NCBI RefSeq assembly: GCF_001581005.1 | Contig: NZ_LHZV01000062.1 | Span: forward strand, 62,001-126,000 | DNA: 64,000 nt | Source: Acetobacter orleanensis | GTDB lineage: Bacteria > Pseudomonadota > Alphaproteobacteria > Acetobacterales > Acetobacteraceae | Direction of reading: 5' to 3' | Part shown: positions 53,343 to 62,926 of the stretch, piece after piece | Position numbering within the stretch: position 1 is the first letter of the stretch | Layout of the letters: every line of letters begins with the position of its first letter | Position numbers and translations under genes: made by a program | Notes under the pieces: generated by a model | Database searches by the model: none | Told to the model about the DNA's origin: nothing | The model's input: only the letters and a program-made list of their open reading frames with translations

Positions 53343-55736
53343 ATGTCCTCAAGGAGCCGTCCGGTGTCACAGACTGTCAGTTTCCCCGTTGGTGGCATGA
53401 CTTGCGCAGCGTGTGCCGCCCGGATTGAAAAAGTGCTCAACCGTCAGGAAGGCGTGCAGGCAACGGTCAATCTCGCGTCGGAACGGGCTCAGGTGCAATT
53501 GGACGGGCCAGACGCGTCTGTGGACACCGTTATCGGCGCGGTGCGCAAAGCTGGTTTTACAGTGGAGGAGAGACGTATCGATCTCGCCCTCTCCGGCATG
53601 ACCTGCGCCGCCTGTGCCGCGCGGATTGAGACGCTGCTTAACAAACTGCCCATGACGCAGGCCAGCGTGAATTTTGCAACGGAACGCGCGCATATTGTTT
53701 ATGTGCCGGGTATTGCAGAACCAGAAACTTTTATTGCCAGAATTGAAAAAGCCGGTTTTGGGGCAAAGCGTCTGGATAACGGCGTGCGGGAAGACCCTCA
53801 TGCCCGGCGCCTGGCGAACTGGCGGGCGGAACGCAACCAGTTCCTGCTGACGGCTCTGCTTTCCCTGCCATTTTTCGGGCAGATGGTCGGCATGTTTCTG
53901 GGTGCCCTCCCCATGATGCCAGATTGGGCGCAGTTGCTTCTGGCCACACCCGTGCAGTTTTTCTGTGGTCGCCATCTGTATCAACGTGCGTGGAATGCAG
54001 TGCGGGGTGGTTCTGCCAATATGGATGTGCTCGTCGTGCTAGGCACAACCATCGCCTACGTTTTTAGTGCCATTGTGGTGCTGTTCCACCTGCCGCAGCC
54101 TGTTTATTTTGAGGCCAGCGCGTCCATCATCACCTTGATTTCCCTCGGTAAGCTGATGGAAACCCGCGCGAAGAACAGAACCAGCGCTGGGCTTGAAAGT
54201 CTCTTACAGCTTCAGCCGCAAATGGCGCATGTAGACCATGGCGCGGAGGTACTAGACCGCCCCGTTGCGGAGGTGCGCGTGGGTGACAGGCTGGTTGTAC
54301 GCCCCGGTGAGAGCGTGCCGGTGGATGGCGTGGTGGTGGACGGGGCTTCTGACGTGAATGAGGCTATGCTGACGGGGGAGAGCCTGCCCGTGCTCAAGCA
54401 GAAGAATGATCAGGTATTTGGCGGTACCCTGAACGCCAATGGCGTGCTGCGCATGAAAGCGACAGGCGTTGGGGCGGATACTGCACTGTCCCATATTGTA
54501 AAAATGGTTGAGCAAGCGCAGGGCTCCAAAGCCAGTGTGCAGCGTCTAGCGGATAAGGTTTCCAGCATTTTTGTGCCTGCGGTGGTCGGTATCGCACTCG
54601 TGACGTTTCTGGTCAGTTGGCTGGTGACAGGCAGCGCCACTGGAAGCCTAATTTCCGCCGTTTCGGTGCTGGTTATTGCCTGCCCCTGCTCTCTGGGGCT
54701 GGCAACACCGACCGCCATTATGGTGGGCACAGGGCTGGGGGCAAAGTCCGGCATCCTGTTCCGCAATGCCGATGCGCTGGAGCAGGCGGAAAAACTGACA
54801 ACCATGATTGTCGATAAAACCGGCACGCTGACGGAAGGCAGGCCGACCGTGCAGGATGTGCAGCCCTCCCCGCAGACAGATGTGGTCTATCTGCTGGCCG
54901 TAGCCGCGGCACTGGAGAAAGATTCTGAACATCCTCTGGCGCGTGCTGTGGTGGACTACGCTTCAGCACAGGGGGTGCAAGTGCCCGCAGTTAGTGCGTT
55001 TCAGGCTATTCCGGGACAGGGTGTGACGGCGCAGGTTGGTGAGGCTCTGGCACGGCTTGGCTCCCCCCGTTTTCTGAAAGACGCTGGCCTCACGGTGGAT
55101 GAGGCACTGATTGCCGCGTTTGAGAGTGACGGAAAAACGGTGATTGGCGTTGCCCTTGGTGAGCAGACTCTAGGCTACCTCACCTTGTCCGACAGGGTGC
55201 GGCCGGATGCCGTGGCAACGGTCCAAGCGTTGAAGAAAGCCGGGATCAAGGTCGTTATGCTAACGGGCGATAACCAGCGCACGGCCTCCGTTGTGGCCGC
55301 ACAGGTTGGGGTGGATGCCTATATGGCCGGTGTTCTGCCGGGTGACAAAGCAGACGCTGTTGCAAAATATCGGGCCACAGGCAGCGTAGTTGGCATGGTG
55401 GGGGACGGTATTAATGATGCCCCGGCTCTGGCTGCGGCGGATGTCGGCTTTGCGATTGGCGCAGGGGCCGCCATTGCGCTGGAAACCGCAGATGTTGTGC
55501 TGATGAAAAGTGATCTGACCAGTGTGCTGGATGCGCTCTCCCTCTCCCACGCAACACTCGCCAAAATCCGTCAGAATCTGTTTTTTGCTTTTATTTACAA
55601 TATTCTTGGCTTACCGCTGGCTGCCTGTGGGTTGCTCAACCCGATTGTGGCAGGGGCCGCTATGGCGATGAGTTCTGTCTCGGTCGTCAGTAACTCTTTG
55701 CTGCTTAATCGCTGGCGGCCGCAGTCCCGCTTATAA
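53343..55736 (+). CDS. copA: Cu(I)-exporting P1B-type ATPase
   Basis: The 797-residue ATPase exports Cu(I) to the periplasm. Two N-terminal metal-binding domains each have GMTCAACAARIE; the membrane copper site CPC lies in VIACPCSLGLATP; the catalytic DKTGTLTEGRP, the EHPLARAV HP motif and GDGINDAPAL hinge follow. ATG 53343 matches the family start; the upstream frame overlaps the receptor promoter. The Met and Asn residues expected in helices 7-8 were not checked. The CopZ chaperone is encoded convergently just after. Confidence 0.95.
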   Translation: MSSRSRPVSQTVSFPVGGMTCAACAARIEKVLNRQEGVQATVNLASERAQVQLDGPDASVDTVIGAVRKAGFTVEERRIDLALSGMTCAACAARIETLLNKLPMTQASVNFATERAHIVYVPGIAEPETFIARIEKAGFGAKRLDNGVREDPHARRLANWRAERNQFLLTALLSLPFFGQMVGMFLGALPMMPDWAQLLLATPVQFFCGRHLYQRAWNAVRGGSANMDVLVVLGTTIAYVFSAIVVLFHLPQPVYFEASASIITLISLGKLMETRAKNRTSAGLESLLQLQPQMAHVDHGAEVLDRPVAEVRVGDRLVVRPGESVPVDGVVVDGASDVNEAMLTGESLPVLKQKNDQVFGGTLNANGVLRMKATGVGADTALSHIVKMVEQAQGSKASVQRLADKVSSIFVPAVVGIALVTFLVSWLVTGSATGSLISAVSVLVIACPCSLGLATPTAIMVGTGLGAKSGILFRNADALEQAEKLTTMIVDKTGTLTEGRPTVQDVQPSPQTDVVYLLAVAAALEKDSEHPLARAVVDYASAQGVQVPAVSAFQAIPGQGVTAQVGEALARLGSPRFLKDAGLTVDEALIAAFESDGKTVIGVALGEQTLGYLTLSDRVRPDAVATVQALKKAGIKVVMLTGDNQRTASVVAAQVGVDAYMAGVLPGDKADAVAKYRATGSVVGMVGDGINDAPALAAADVGFAIGAGAAIALETADVVLMKSDLTSVLDALSLSHATLAKIRQNLFFAFIYNILGLPLAACGLLNPIVAGAAMAMSSVSVVSNSLLLNRWRPQSRL

Positions 55737-55834
55737 GGCGCGGCCCATCAGAGGACAGCATAAGCCTGTTCTGATGGACGCGGCTCAGGTCGGCATGATG
55801 CTGCGCGATGCGCTACGATCTTGCTGGCAGGCAC

Positions 55835-56047
55835 TCAGGAGGCCAGATCAAACCCCAGATCCTCAACCACATCGGCAAACTGCTGCGGTGTGACCACAGC
55901 CGGGTCATACTGCACCGTTACGGTGCCGCCTTCCAGAACAACATCCGCTTCGGAAACACCGTTCAGGGCTTCCAGAGCCTTCTTCAGCTTGCTGGAGCAG
56001 CCTGTGCAGGACATGCCTTCAACAACAAAGGTTTCTGTTTTGACCAT
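55835..56047 (-). CDS. copZ: Copper chaperone CopZ (heavy-metal-associated domain)
   Basis: The 70-residue single HMA domain carries the Cu(I) site GMSCTGCSSKL and the ferredoxin-like beta-alpha-beta fold. It shuttles Cu(I) to the ATPase. ATG 56047 is chosen because AAGGAGC lies seven bases before it; an upstream frame to 56083 lacks support. It lies 98 bases from the end of the ATPase gene on the opposite strand. Confidence 0.93.
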   Translation of the reverse strand: MVKTETFVVEGMSCTGCSSKLKKALEALNGVSEADVVLEGGTVTVQYDPAVVTPQQFADVVEDLGFDLAS

Positions 56048-56127
56048 CGTTTTTGCTCCTTGTGTTGCGTGCTGTATCAGCAAGGTTTATCCGCCAAATG
56101 CCCGCCACAGGCAACGCAGGGCGGGTT

Positions 56128-56775
56128 TCAGATCTGCTCAATGGTGGAGAAATCGAAGCTTTCGCCTTTAGGGTTTTCCCCCAGCCGCAACGTGGTGGGT
56201 GTTGGTAGAACATAGGGCGGCACAGGCAGATTATAAGGGGCTGGTGCGCCTTTAAACACCCGTCCGGCCAGATCAAACTGAGAGCCATGGCAGGGGCAGG
56301 CATAACGACCAGTCTGGTCTGGTGCCGCCGCCGGGGCCGTATAGGCGGGTACGCAGCCCAGATGTGTGCAGATTCCAACATACACGCCATAGTCCGGCAC
56401 AAGGGAGCGGTGCCAGTTACGGGCGTAGGTGGGTTGTTGCAGTGCGTCGGACTGGGCATCCCGCAGTTGCTCAACCAGCTTGGGGTCTTGCAGTTTTGCC
56501 AAGTCTTCTGCCGTACGGCGTAGAATAAAAATGGGCTTGCCTTGCCAGACTGCCGTCATTTGCTGGCCGGGAGCCAGTTTGGACAGGTCCACATCCACAG
56601 GCAGGTGAGCGGCAGCGCTATCCTGCGGTTTCAGGCTGGCGACAAACGGAATGGCACATGCCGCCAGCCCGGTTACGGTTCCGGCGGTAGTGACCATACC
56701 AAGAAAATCACGACGGCCCGCGGCGTTGTCCTGATCCTGCCCGGTGGGGTGTGTGTCGTCTGCTGGGTGTGTCAT
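56128..56775 (-). CDS. petA: Ubiquinol-cytochrome c reductase, Rieske iron-sulfur subunit
   Basis: The 215-residue protein holds the [2Fe-2S] cluster that takes electrons from ubiquinol. A twin-arginine signal ([13 protein letters not shown]) opens it, and the Rieske ligands are in CTHLGC and CPCHG. It is the last gene of a minus-strand operon cyt b, cyt c1, Rieske; its start overlaps the cytochrome c1 stop at 56775. The common order in bacteria is Rieske, cyt b, cyt c1. Confidence 0.95.
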   Translation of the reverse strand: MTHPADDTHPTGQDQDNAAGRRDFLGMVTTAGTVTGLAACAIPFVASLKPQDSAAAHLPVDVDLSKLAPGQQMTAVWQGKPIFILRRTAEDLAKLQDPKLVEQLRDAQSDALQQPTYARNWHRSLVPDYGVYVGICTHLGCVPAYTAPAAAPDQTGRYACPCHGSQFDLAGRVFKGAPAPYNLPVPPYVLPTPTTLRLGENPKGESFDFSTIEQI

Positions 56776-57593
56776 CAGTCGTGGGTATCCTGTGCGTTCC
56801 GGTGGCGGGCGCGTTTCCAGATTTTTCTCTTCCAGGCAATGGCCAGCATCAGCAGGCCACTCAGATAGGCGAAAACATACAGGCCTATGCGGTGTCTGTC
56901 ATTCCGGTGCGGGTCAGAGGCCCAGACCAGAAAGCTTGTTACGTCCCGCGCCTGCTGTGCGACGGTGGCGGGGGTGCCATCCGGGAAGTCCACAGCGCCA
57001 TCCATCAAGGGGGGCGGCATACTAACCAGATGCCCGTCTGCCCAGTCATTATAGAACTTGCCCGGTACAACGGGCGCGCCGGGGGGCGCAGGCATGTGGT
57101 AGCCTGTCAGGAACGCATACAGCCAGTCCGCTCCATGCGGCTCAATGGCGGCCAGACGGGACTGGTCCGGCGGGGCCACGCCCCCCATCATAGCGGCGGC
57201 CGCGGCCTCGCTGGAAAAGGGCGAGCGTAGTGTATCATCCGGCAGACCGGGGCGCATGGTCGGGTGGCCCGCGGCATCTGGTGGCCCCGCAATCTGTTTG
57301 GCGTGCGCCAGATCCGTCATGGCCTGTCGGGAGAGGCCGATGCCCAGAAGGTCATGATAGGTGACGCTGCGCATACCATGGCAGGACGAACAGATTTCAT
57401 TGAAGACGATAAAGCCGCGTTGCAGGCTTTTCTGATCGAACTGCCCGAGAGGTCCTTCAAAACTCCATTTTTGGTGTGGCGGCACGGGTGGAGTGGTGGG
57501 AGCAGCGGCAGGGGCCGCATGTGCCAGCAGCGGCAGGCAGGCCAGCAGAGCCGCACTCAGGATTGTGGGGCGGAAGGCAGGACACCGAACCAT
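56775..57593 (-). CDS. petC: Ubiquinol-cytochrome c reductase, cytochrome c1 subunit
   Basis: The 272-residue protein has a signal peptide ([17 protein letters not shown]), a c-type heme motif CSSCH at residues 68-72, an RPGLPDD-like region with the Met ligand ([15 protein letters not shown] and [10 protein letters not shown]), and a C-terminal membrane anchor ([19 protein letters not shown]). The start codon shares bases with the cyt b stop, and its stop with the Rieske start, so all three are coupled. Confidence 0.95.
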   Translation of the reverse strand: MVRCPAFRPTILSAALLACLPLLAHAAPAAAPTTPPVPPHQKWSFEGPLGQFDQKSLQRGFIVFNEICSSCHGMRSVTYHDLLGIGLSRQAMTDLAHAKQIAGPPDAAGHPTMRPGLPDDTLRSPFSSEAAAAAMMGGVAPPDQSRLAAIEPHGADWLYAFLTGYHMPAPPGAPVVPGKFYNDWADGHLVSMPPPLMDGAVDFPDGTPATVAQQARDVTSFLVWASDPHRNDRHRIGLYVFAYLSGLLMLAIAWKRKIWKRARHRNAQDTHD

Positions 57594-58834
57594 CAGGCGT
57601 CTCCTTCGGCGGAAGCAATGGAAGCAGGCAGAGGGCGCGTTTTTTCAAACCGCGAAGCCAGAGGCAGGATCACCAGAAAATATCCGAAATAATACACGGC
57701 GGACAGACGCCCGATGAGCATCCAGACGCCTGTGGCGTGATGCTTGCCTACGAGTGCTAACAGAACAAAGGCAATTACCAGCCCCAGTAAAGCCGGACGG
57801 CAGATGGGGCGGAACCGGACAGAGCGCACGGGAGAACGGTCCAGCCAAGGCAGGGCGAACAGCACAAGCAGAGAACCCGCAGCCGCAAGCAAGCCACCAA
57901 ACTTGGACGGCACGGACTGAAGCAGCCCATAAAACGGCAGGAAATACCATTCCGGTTCGATATTGGCTGGCGTGTGCAGCGGGTCCGCCGGGGCATAATT
58001 GTCCGGTTCCGTCAGCAGGCCCGGCCAGAAGAACAGCAGCACGCAGAAGACCATGGCAAAAACAATCAGCCCGATCAGATCCTTGCTGGTGTAATAAGGA
58101 TGGAAAGGGAGCGTGTCTTTAGGCGTTTTTGGTTCGACCCCCAGCGGGTTGTTCGATTTGGTCACGTGTACGCAGGCGACGTGCAGCCCCACAACAGCCA
58201 CAACCAGAAACGCCATGAGGAAGTGCAGCACAAAAAAGCGGTGCAGGAAAATATCGCCCAGATGGTCGCTGCCCGTCAGCACATGCTCCAGTGTTCCGCC
58301 AATAACGGGCACGGCTCCTACGGCTTTGGTCACAACATCCGCGCCCCAGTAGGACATCTGGCCCCAAGGCAGAATATAGCCTGCAAAGGCTGTCACCATC
58401 ACCATAACAAGCAGCACAAGACCGCTGAACCACAGGATTTCCCGTGGGGCTTTGTAGGAGCCGTAATAAAGCCCGCGAAACAGGTGGATATAGAGTGCGG
58501 CCAGAAACAGGCTGGCTCCTGTCATATGCATCCCGCGCAGCATCCATCCGCCGGAAAGCTGGCGGTCTATGGCTTCAACAGAAAAGAACGCGTCCGCACT
58601 GGTGGGGGTGTAGTTCATGGCCAGAAAAATGCCGGTTGCCAGCATCAGCAGCAGCACAACCACCAGAAGGGCACCAAAATTCCATAGCCAGTTCAGGTTG
58701 CGGGGCATCGGAAAATCCACATATTCCTTACGGAATACGGAGACAACCGGCAGCGGACGTTCCAGCAAGTCCGAAGCGCCATCCGGTGAGGAAGCGCCTG
58801 TGGCGGTTACGTCCTGTGACTCAGGCTGTTTCAT
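57593..58834 (-). CDS. petB: Ubiquinol-cytochrome c reductase, cytochrome b subunit
   Basis: The 413-residue membrane protein binds two b hemes and carries the quinol-oxidation site (EPEWYF-like PEW motif in NIEPEWYFLPFYGLLQSVP). Heme-ligand histidines lie in HMTGASLFLAALYIHLFRG and HRFFVLHFLMAFLVVAVVGLHVACVH. ATG 58834 is preferred over a GTG two codons earlier. It is first in this bc1 operon. Electrons from ubiquinol pass to cytochrome c. Confidence 0.95.
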   Translation of the reverse strand: MKQPESQDVTATGASSPDGASDLLERPLPVVSVFRKEYVDFPMPRNLNWLWNFGALLVVVLLLMLATGIFLAMNYTPTSADAFFSVEAIDRQLSGGWMLRGMHMTGASLFLAALYIHLFRGLYYGSYKAPREILWFSGLVLLVMVMVTAFAGYILPWGQMSYWGADVVTKAVGAVPVIGGTLEHVLTGSDHLGDIFLHRFFVLHFLMAFLVVAVVGLHVACVHVTKSNNPLGVEPKTPKDTLPFHPYYTSKDLIGLIVFAMVFCVLLFFWPGLLTEPDNYAPADPLHTPANIEPEWYFLPFYGLLQSVPSKFGGLLAAAGSLLVLFALPWLDRSPVRSVRFRPICRPALLGLVIAFVLLALVGKHHATGVWMLIGRLSAVYYFGYFLVILPLASRFEKTRPLPASIASAEGDA

Positions 58835-59018
58835 GCACACGATCCACTCTTTAGTCCTTCAATGCCCGGTTCACCCGGAAAATGGGAAGCCGGTTTCCTT
58901 ACAAGCGCGGAGGGTATTGTGGCACGAATGATGCGGCGCTTAAAGATTTCCCGTTCCGAAAAAGAAACGTTTTTTGGAGTATTGAAACCGGGGCATTGCT
59001 ATACTTTTTGGAAAGAGT

Positions 59019-60056
59019 TTACCGGCTGGCGGGGATACCCGTTTCATCTGGCAGTGTTTGCCGGATTTCCGCAGAATAATCCGGGCCGGGGGTAGCACCT
59101 TCTGGCCGTTGGATGCGGCTGCGGTCATGCAGGGTGCGGAAGTCCAGATGCGTATCCAGCAGGCCGAGCTTATAGGCGAGGGACGCCGTATAGCCGCTGA
59201 GCAGAATACGCCAGTCCAGCCGGTAGCGGAGGCTGGCCTGCGCGCGTGTTAGAATCCCTGTTGTGCAGTTTGAGGTGAGGGTATTGTACCATTTGGGTGT
59301 GTGGGAGAGGAGATCGACTTCCGTCAGATAACTCCGAAACAGTCGTTCTCTGGCTGCGGGTGAGAGAAAAACCCGGTACATATAGACGCGTTCTTTGCGA
59401 ATATCTGTCCGCACGCCAATCAGATCGCGCTCATCCGCCACCACGTAAAACAGTTCATAATGGTGGAAGAACCCAGCGAGGGCGGAATAGGGGAATGTCT
59501 TTTGGCGGCGGGTTTCAATGGACATGGCGACATGCCGCCCATCCTTGAACCCGAAGCTGAGAAACACATGCGCAATACTTTCTCCCGCCCAGTAGGATGT
59601 TACGATGTCAACGGAGGAGAGGTCATCCAGCGCATACTCCGCGTCATAATACTGCGGCGTGTAATCGGAGGGGGTGGTGTAAGTAAAATTGCGGATATGG
59701 TGCAGGTGTACTGTTCGCCCTTCTACTGAGACCGTGGCGGGCAGCGCATATTCTCCCGCCCAGTCTCGGTCATTCCGGGGTGGGTCTGTACCATACCAGA
59801 CGGCAAATGCGGCACTCACTCCCGCCAACGCTAACCGTGCCGTCTGGCGGGCACGCAGGAAAAACGCCGTGCCCAGAACAAGTGGAAACAGGCACGTCAG
59901 CCCCAGCCGCAGAGCATCTGGTTCCAGCGTAGAATAATAAAGGGCCGGGGTGCCAAATGCACCCAGCAGAAAGGTGGCGCACCCCGCAAACCACTCCGCC
60001 CAGCGCCTGCGGGGTGCCGGTTGGACGGGCGTGGAAGAGGGATTGACGCGCGCCAT
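59019..60056 (-). CDS. DUF4105 (Lnb_N) membrane protein
   Basis: The 345-residue protein has about three N-terminal membrane helices (residues 22-90) followed by the DUF4105 domain. The candidate catalytic residues are visible: His163 in SIAHVFLSF, Glu181 in SIETRR, and Cys264 in LTSNCTTGIL, the NCT motif diagnostic of the family. Pfam calls this the Lnb N-terminal periplasmic domain, after a Bacteroides lipoprotein N-acyltransferase; a similar cysteine acyl-transfer role here is inferred. Its ATG shares bases with the stop of the hydrolase gene (TGATG), so the two are one operon. Confidence 0.85.
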   Translation of the reverse strand: MARVNPSSTPVQPAPRRRWAEWFAGCATFLLGAFGTPALYYSTLEPDALRLGLTCLFPLVLGTAFFLRARQTARLALAGVSAAFAVWYGTDPPRNDRDWAGEYALPATVSVEGRTVHLHHIRNFTYTTPSDYTPQYYDAEYALDDLSSVDIVTSYWAGESIAHVFLSFGFKDGRHVAMSIETRRQKTFPYSALAGFFHHYELFYVVADERDLIGVRTDIRKERVYMYRVFLSPAARERLFRSYLTEVDLLSHTPKWYNTLTSNCTTGILTRAQASLRYRLDWRILLSGYTASLAYKLGLLDTHLDFRTLHDRSRIQRPEGATPGPDYSAEIRQTLPDETGIPASR

Positions 60057-62131
60057 CAGCGGGCTCCGTTTATTGGTTTGGCAGGAACCGCTGGGAGAGG
60101 TGTTTGCGGCGTTTCGGCTGTGCCTGTGTCCGCGCCGTTGCCGCGCGTGGGCACAAACTGCCCACCGATGGCGGTAATATCGCTCTGATTTATAACGCCA
60201 TCCTTAAGAGGAACGCCCTGTGCGCGGGCTAGATGATTGCGCAGGATACGGCGAATTTCCGCAATGGTGATGGGGTTGGACTGTGTGGAATGGCCGGAAT
60301 GGCGCACGACCAGTTCAGAATCCACATCCGGCACATGCGCACTGGCGTAGGTCACAACACCATCATTACAGTCTTGCAGGTCCTGATTGCCGAGGACCGG
60401 GATAATGGAGTGGGTGCGCACGTCCGGAGTGACCGGGATGGCGGCAAGAGACTGGATAAAGCGACCATGGGGGGACATGCCATACACACTCCCGACCCGC
60501 CATGGGTTCATGTTCAGGCGGGCTACATTCGGGTCACTCGCTAACACCTGTTTGGTTACTTCCCGGACGGTCAGCGGGAAGGTCACCATCCGCCCGACAA
60601 GCCGCGCCAGAGAGAAATTGGCCATATAGCTGCCGTGCTGCGGGGTGGAGATAAAAACGACCTCTTTGGCTTCCGGCAAAGGGGAGGGGAACAAGGCATC
60701 CTGCAACAGGGTGTGGGCCTCTGCGGTCAGCCGGAGATCTGACAGCGGGCGGGAGATCAGCCCGTTCCAGAGTTTATCACCGCTCTGAATCACCAGCATT
60801 TTGGCCAACAAGCCGCCCTGACTGTGGCCAATGAGCGTGATGTTCCCCAATGCCGGGTCCGCCCGGACACCGCCAAGGTCCGCCACTGCTTTTTCAATAG
60901 CGTGCCGGAGTTGCAGGGCGGAATAAGGGATGGGGTTTCCGGTGGCGTAGGAGAAAAACCAGAACTCATAATGGTTACGGATTTCCGGGTCTTCCAACAG
61001 GTCATTCACCATATTGGCCCACCGCGCCGGGCTGGAGACTGTGCCGTGGATGAGCACCACCGGCATCCGCCCCACCTGATGCGGTTCTATAGTGGCCAGT
61101 TGTGGCGTGTGGCCATTGTCAAAAAAACGACCGTCCAGAAACCCCTTATATTCTGTGGACCAGTCCATCGCATTACTCAGGCTGAGTGCGCGGGCGGCGG
61201 TCTGGTCATATTGCAGCGGGAAAGAGCGCGGCGCGGTGCTGGATGGGGCGGAGGTGCGGTCTGACAGACCTTCATCTATGGCGGTCAGATCCAGCCGACC
61301 ATGCAGAGTGCTGGTCAGAACCTGTTGGCGCGGATTGTCCAGAGAGAGAAGAAGATTGAGGGGAACTCTGAGCTTTTCCGTAATCTGGAAAGAACTGCTT
61401 TCTGGCTTTTCGACATGCGGGAGAGCCCCTACCGGCTCCCCCAGCCCGGTGTGGCTGTACACATTTTCCAGCCCTCGGACGGCCAGCCGCGCCATGGGGC
61501 GAATATCCTGCAAGACATGGTCATGCCACACCAACTGGCTGGGTGTTGTGCTCAGATCCAGCGTGCCGAACGGCAGTGTCCAGCGTTGGGGCGTAAGATT
61601 AACCGGGCTGCCAAAGGCTTCTGTCAGTGCGAGCATATACAGGTCACACGCCTGTCGCACATGCAGGTTATAAGCGTCTGGCTGGTCGGAGGGCGGGCCA
61701 TTGGGGTTGAGGTAAGCGTAAGCATAAAGAGCGGCAGCCATAAACTCGGCCCGGTCCGCGTGGCGGCGGGCGTGCATGTAGCTGAGTTCTGCCAGTGCAA
61801 AAAGCTGGTCGCCCAACCCCTGCGCGTAAAAACGGGCCTGCGTCAGGCGGCGCAGGGCGGCAATGGCGTCTGTTGGGTGGTTTTCCCACGGAGTCAGTAG
61901 ATTGAGGCGTTGTAAAACAGTGTGTGTTGTATTGCTGAGTGTGCGGCCACTCAATGCGCTGCGACTATGCTCCTGATAAGCCTCCCCAAGGGAGAGCGGC
62001 GTCACGCTGATGGGGGATGCACAGCCGGACAGAACAAGAAACGCTGCGCTGAAAACCAGAGGCCGGGTGGCTGTTCTGATCTGCTTTGTCTGTGGTTTTC
62101 TGGAAAAAATCCTGCTCATACCCTGTCGCAT
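60056..62131 (-). CDS. Lipoprotein with alpha/beta-hydrolase domain
   Basis: The 691-residue predicted outer- or inner-membrane lipoprotein has a lipobox LSGC with Cys37 and a hydrophobic signal at 24-36. Residues 40-330 are an unassigned helical region; from about 355 comes an alpha/beta-hydrolase with the oxyanion motif VVLIHGTVSSPARW and nucleophile Ser437 in GHSQGG, as in lipases and palmitoyl-type esterases. Substrate unknown. The frame is open from ATG 62131; ATG 62119 is an alternative. It is followed by the DUF4105 gene. Confidence 0.87.
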   Translation of the reverse strand: MRQGMSRIFSRKPQTKQIRTATRPLVFSAAFLVLSGCASPISVTPLSLGEAYQEHSRSALSGRTLSNTTHTVLQRLNLLTPWENHPTDAIAALRRLTQARFYAQGLGDQLFALAELSYMHARRHADRAEFMAAALYAYAYLNPNGPPSDQPDAYNLHVRQACDLYMLALTEAFGSPVNLTPQRWTLPFGTLDLSTTPSQLVWHDHVLQDIRPMARLAVRGLENVYSHTGLGEPVGALPHVEKPESSSFQITEKLRVPLNLLLSLDNPRQQVLTSTLHGRLDLTAIDEGLSDRTSAPSSTAPRSFPLQYDQTAARALSLSNAMDWSTEYKGFLDGRFFDNGHTPQLATIEPHQVGRMPVVLIHGTVSSPARWANMVNDLLEDPEIRNHYEFWFFSYATGNPIPYSALQLRHAIEKAVADLGGVRADPALGNITLIGHSQGGLLAKMLVIQSGDKLWNGLISRPLSDLRLTAEAHTLLQDALFPSPLPEAKEVVFISTPQHGSYMANFSLARLVGRMVTFPLTVREVTKQVLASDPNVARLNMNPWRVGSVYGMSPHGRFIQSLAAIPVTPDVRTHSIIPVLGNQDLQDCNDGVVTYASAHVPDVDSELVVRHSGHSTQSNPITIAEIRRILRNHLARAQGVPLKDGVINQSDITAIGGQFVPTRGNGADTGTAETPQTPLPAVPAKPINGAR

Positions 62132-62248
62132 AACGCTTCATGTGCCGCCTTGCGGGGAACCTTACAGGCTTTTTGATTGTGCCGAAACGATAGTCTGGAG
62201 ACGCCTCCTCTGCATGACGCAGACAGAAGGAGCGTATAGGGTGGCAGG

Positions 62249-62833
62249 ATGACACATCAAACCCCGCATACCTGCTCCTCCTCTATTTCGCGCTGTCGTT
62301 GGGCGGAGACTCATCCGCTTTTGCGCATCTATCATGATGAGGAATGGGGCATGACAGTGCGTGACAGCCGCATGCTGTGGGAAATGTTGATGCTTGAAGG
62401 GTTTCAAGCCGGTTTGTCGTGGCTGACAGTTTTGCGGCGGCGTGAGGGGTTTCGTAAAGCCTTTGCCGGGTTTGACCCCGTTCAGGTGGCGCAATTTGAT
62501 GAGGCAGACAGTGAGCGCCTGATGCAGGACCCCGGCATTATCCGGGCTCGGGCCAAAATTCAGGCGACAATCGGTAACGCACGGGCCTATCTGACCATGC
62601 AGGAGCAAGGGGAGGATTTCTCCACATTTTGCTGGAATATGGTGCCGGGTGCCCCAGTACGGAATGAAACAGAACAGGTGCTGACTTGCTCCCCGGCGTC
62701 CGAAGCTCTTTCAAAAGCGCTTAAAAAACGGGGCTTCAAATTTGTGGGGCCGGTCATTGTCTATGCATGGATGCAGGCCGTTGGCATGGTGGTGGATCAT
62801 GACCCGACATGCTTCCGTTATGGGGAGCGGTGA
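62249..62833 (+). CDS. tag: DNA-3-methyladenine glycosylase I
   Basis: Tag excises 3-methyladenine from alkylated DNA. The 194-residue enzyme shows the zinc ligands Cys16, His29, His184 and Cys188, with the same spacings (13 and 4) as E. coli Tag Cys4, His17, His175, Cys179. The motifs RCRWAETHPL, HDEEWG and GFQAGLSWLTVL are typical. The N-terminus is about 12 residues longer than E. coli Tag. It is divergent from the lipoprotein hydrolase. Confidence 0.95.
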   Translation: MTHQTPHTCSSSISRCRWAETHPLLRIYHDEEWGMTVRDSRMLWEMLMLEGFQAGLSWLTVLRRREGFRKAFAGFDPVQVAQFDEADSERLMQDPGIIRARAKIQATIGNARAYLTMQEQGEDFSTFCWNMVPGAPVRNETEQVLTCSPASEALSKALKKRGFKFVGPVIVYAWMQAVGMVVDHDPTCFRYGER

Positions 62834-62926
62834 GAAGATGTTCGAAAACGTACGCTAAGCAGCATATAGGTCTATATGAAGGTAATTCCGCTTTATGGCA
62901 GGACAGTATGGTTATATGCGTGAAGT

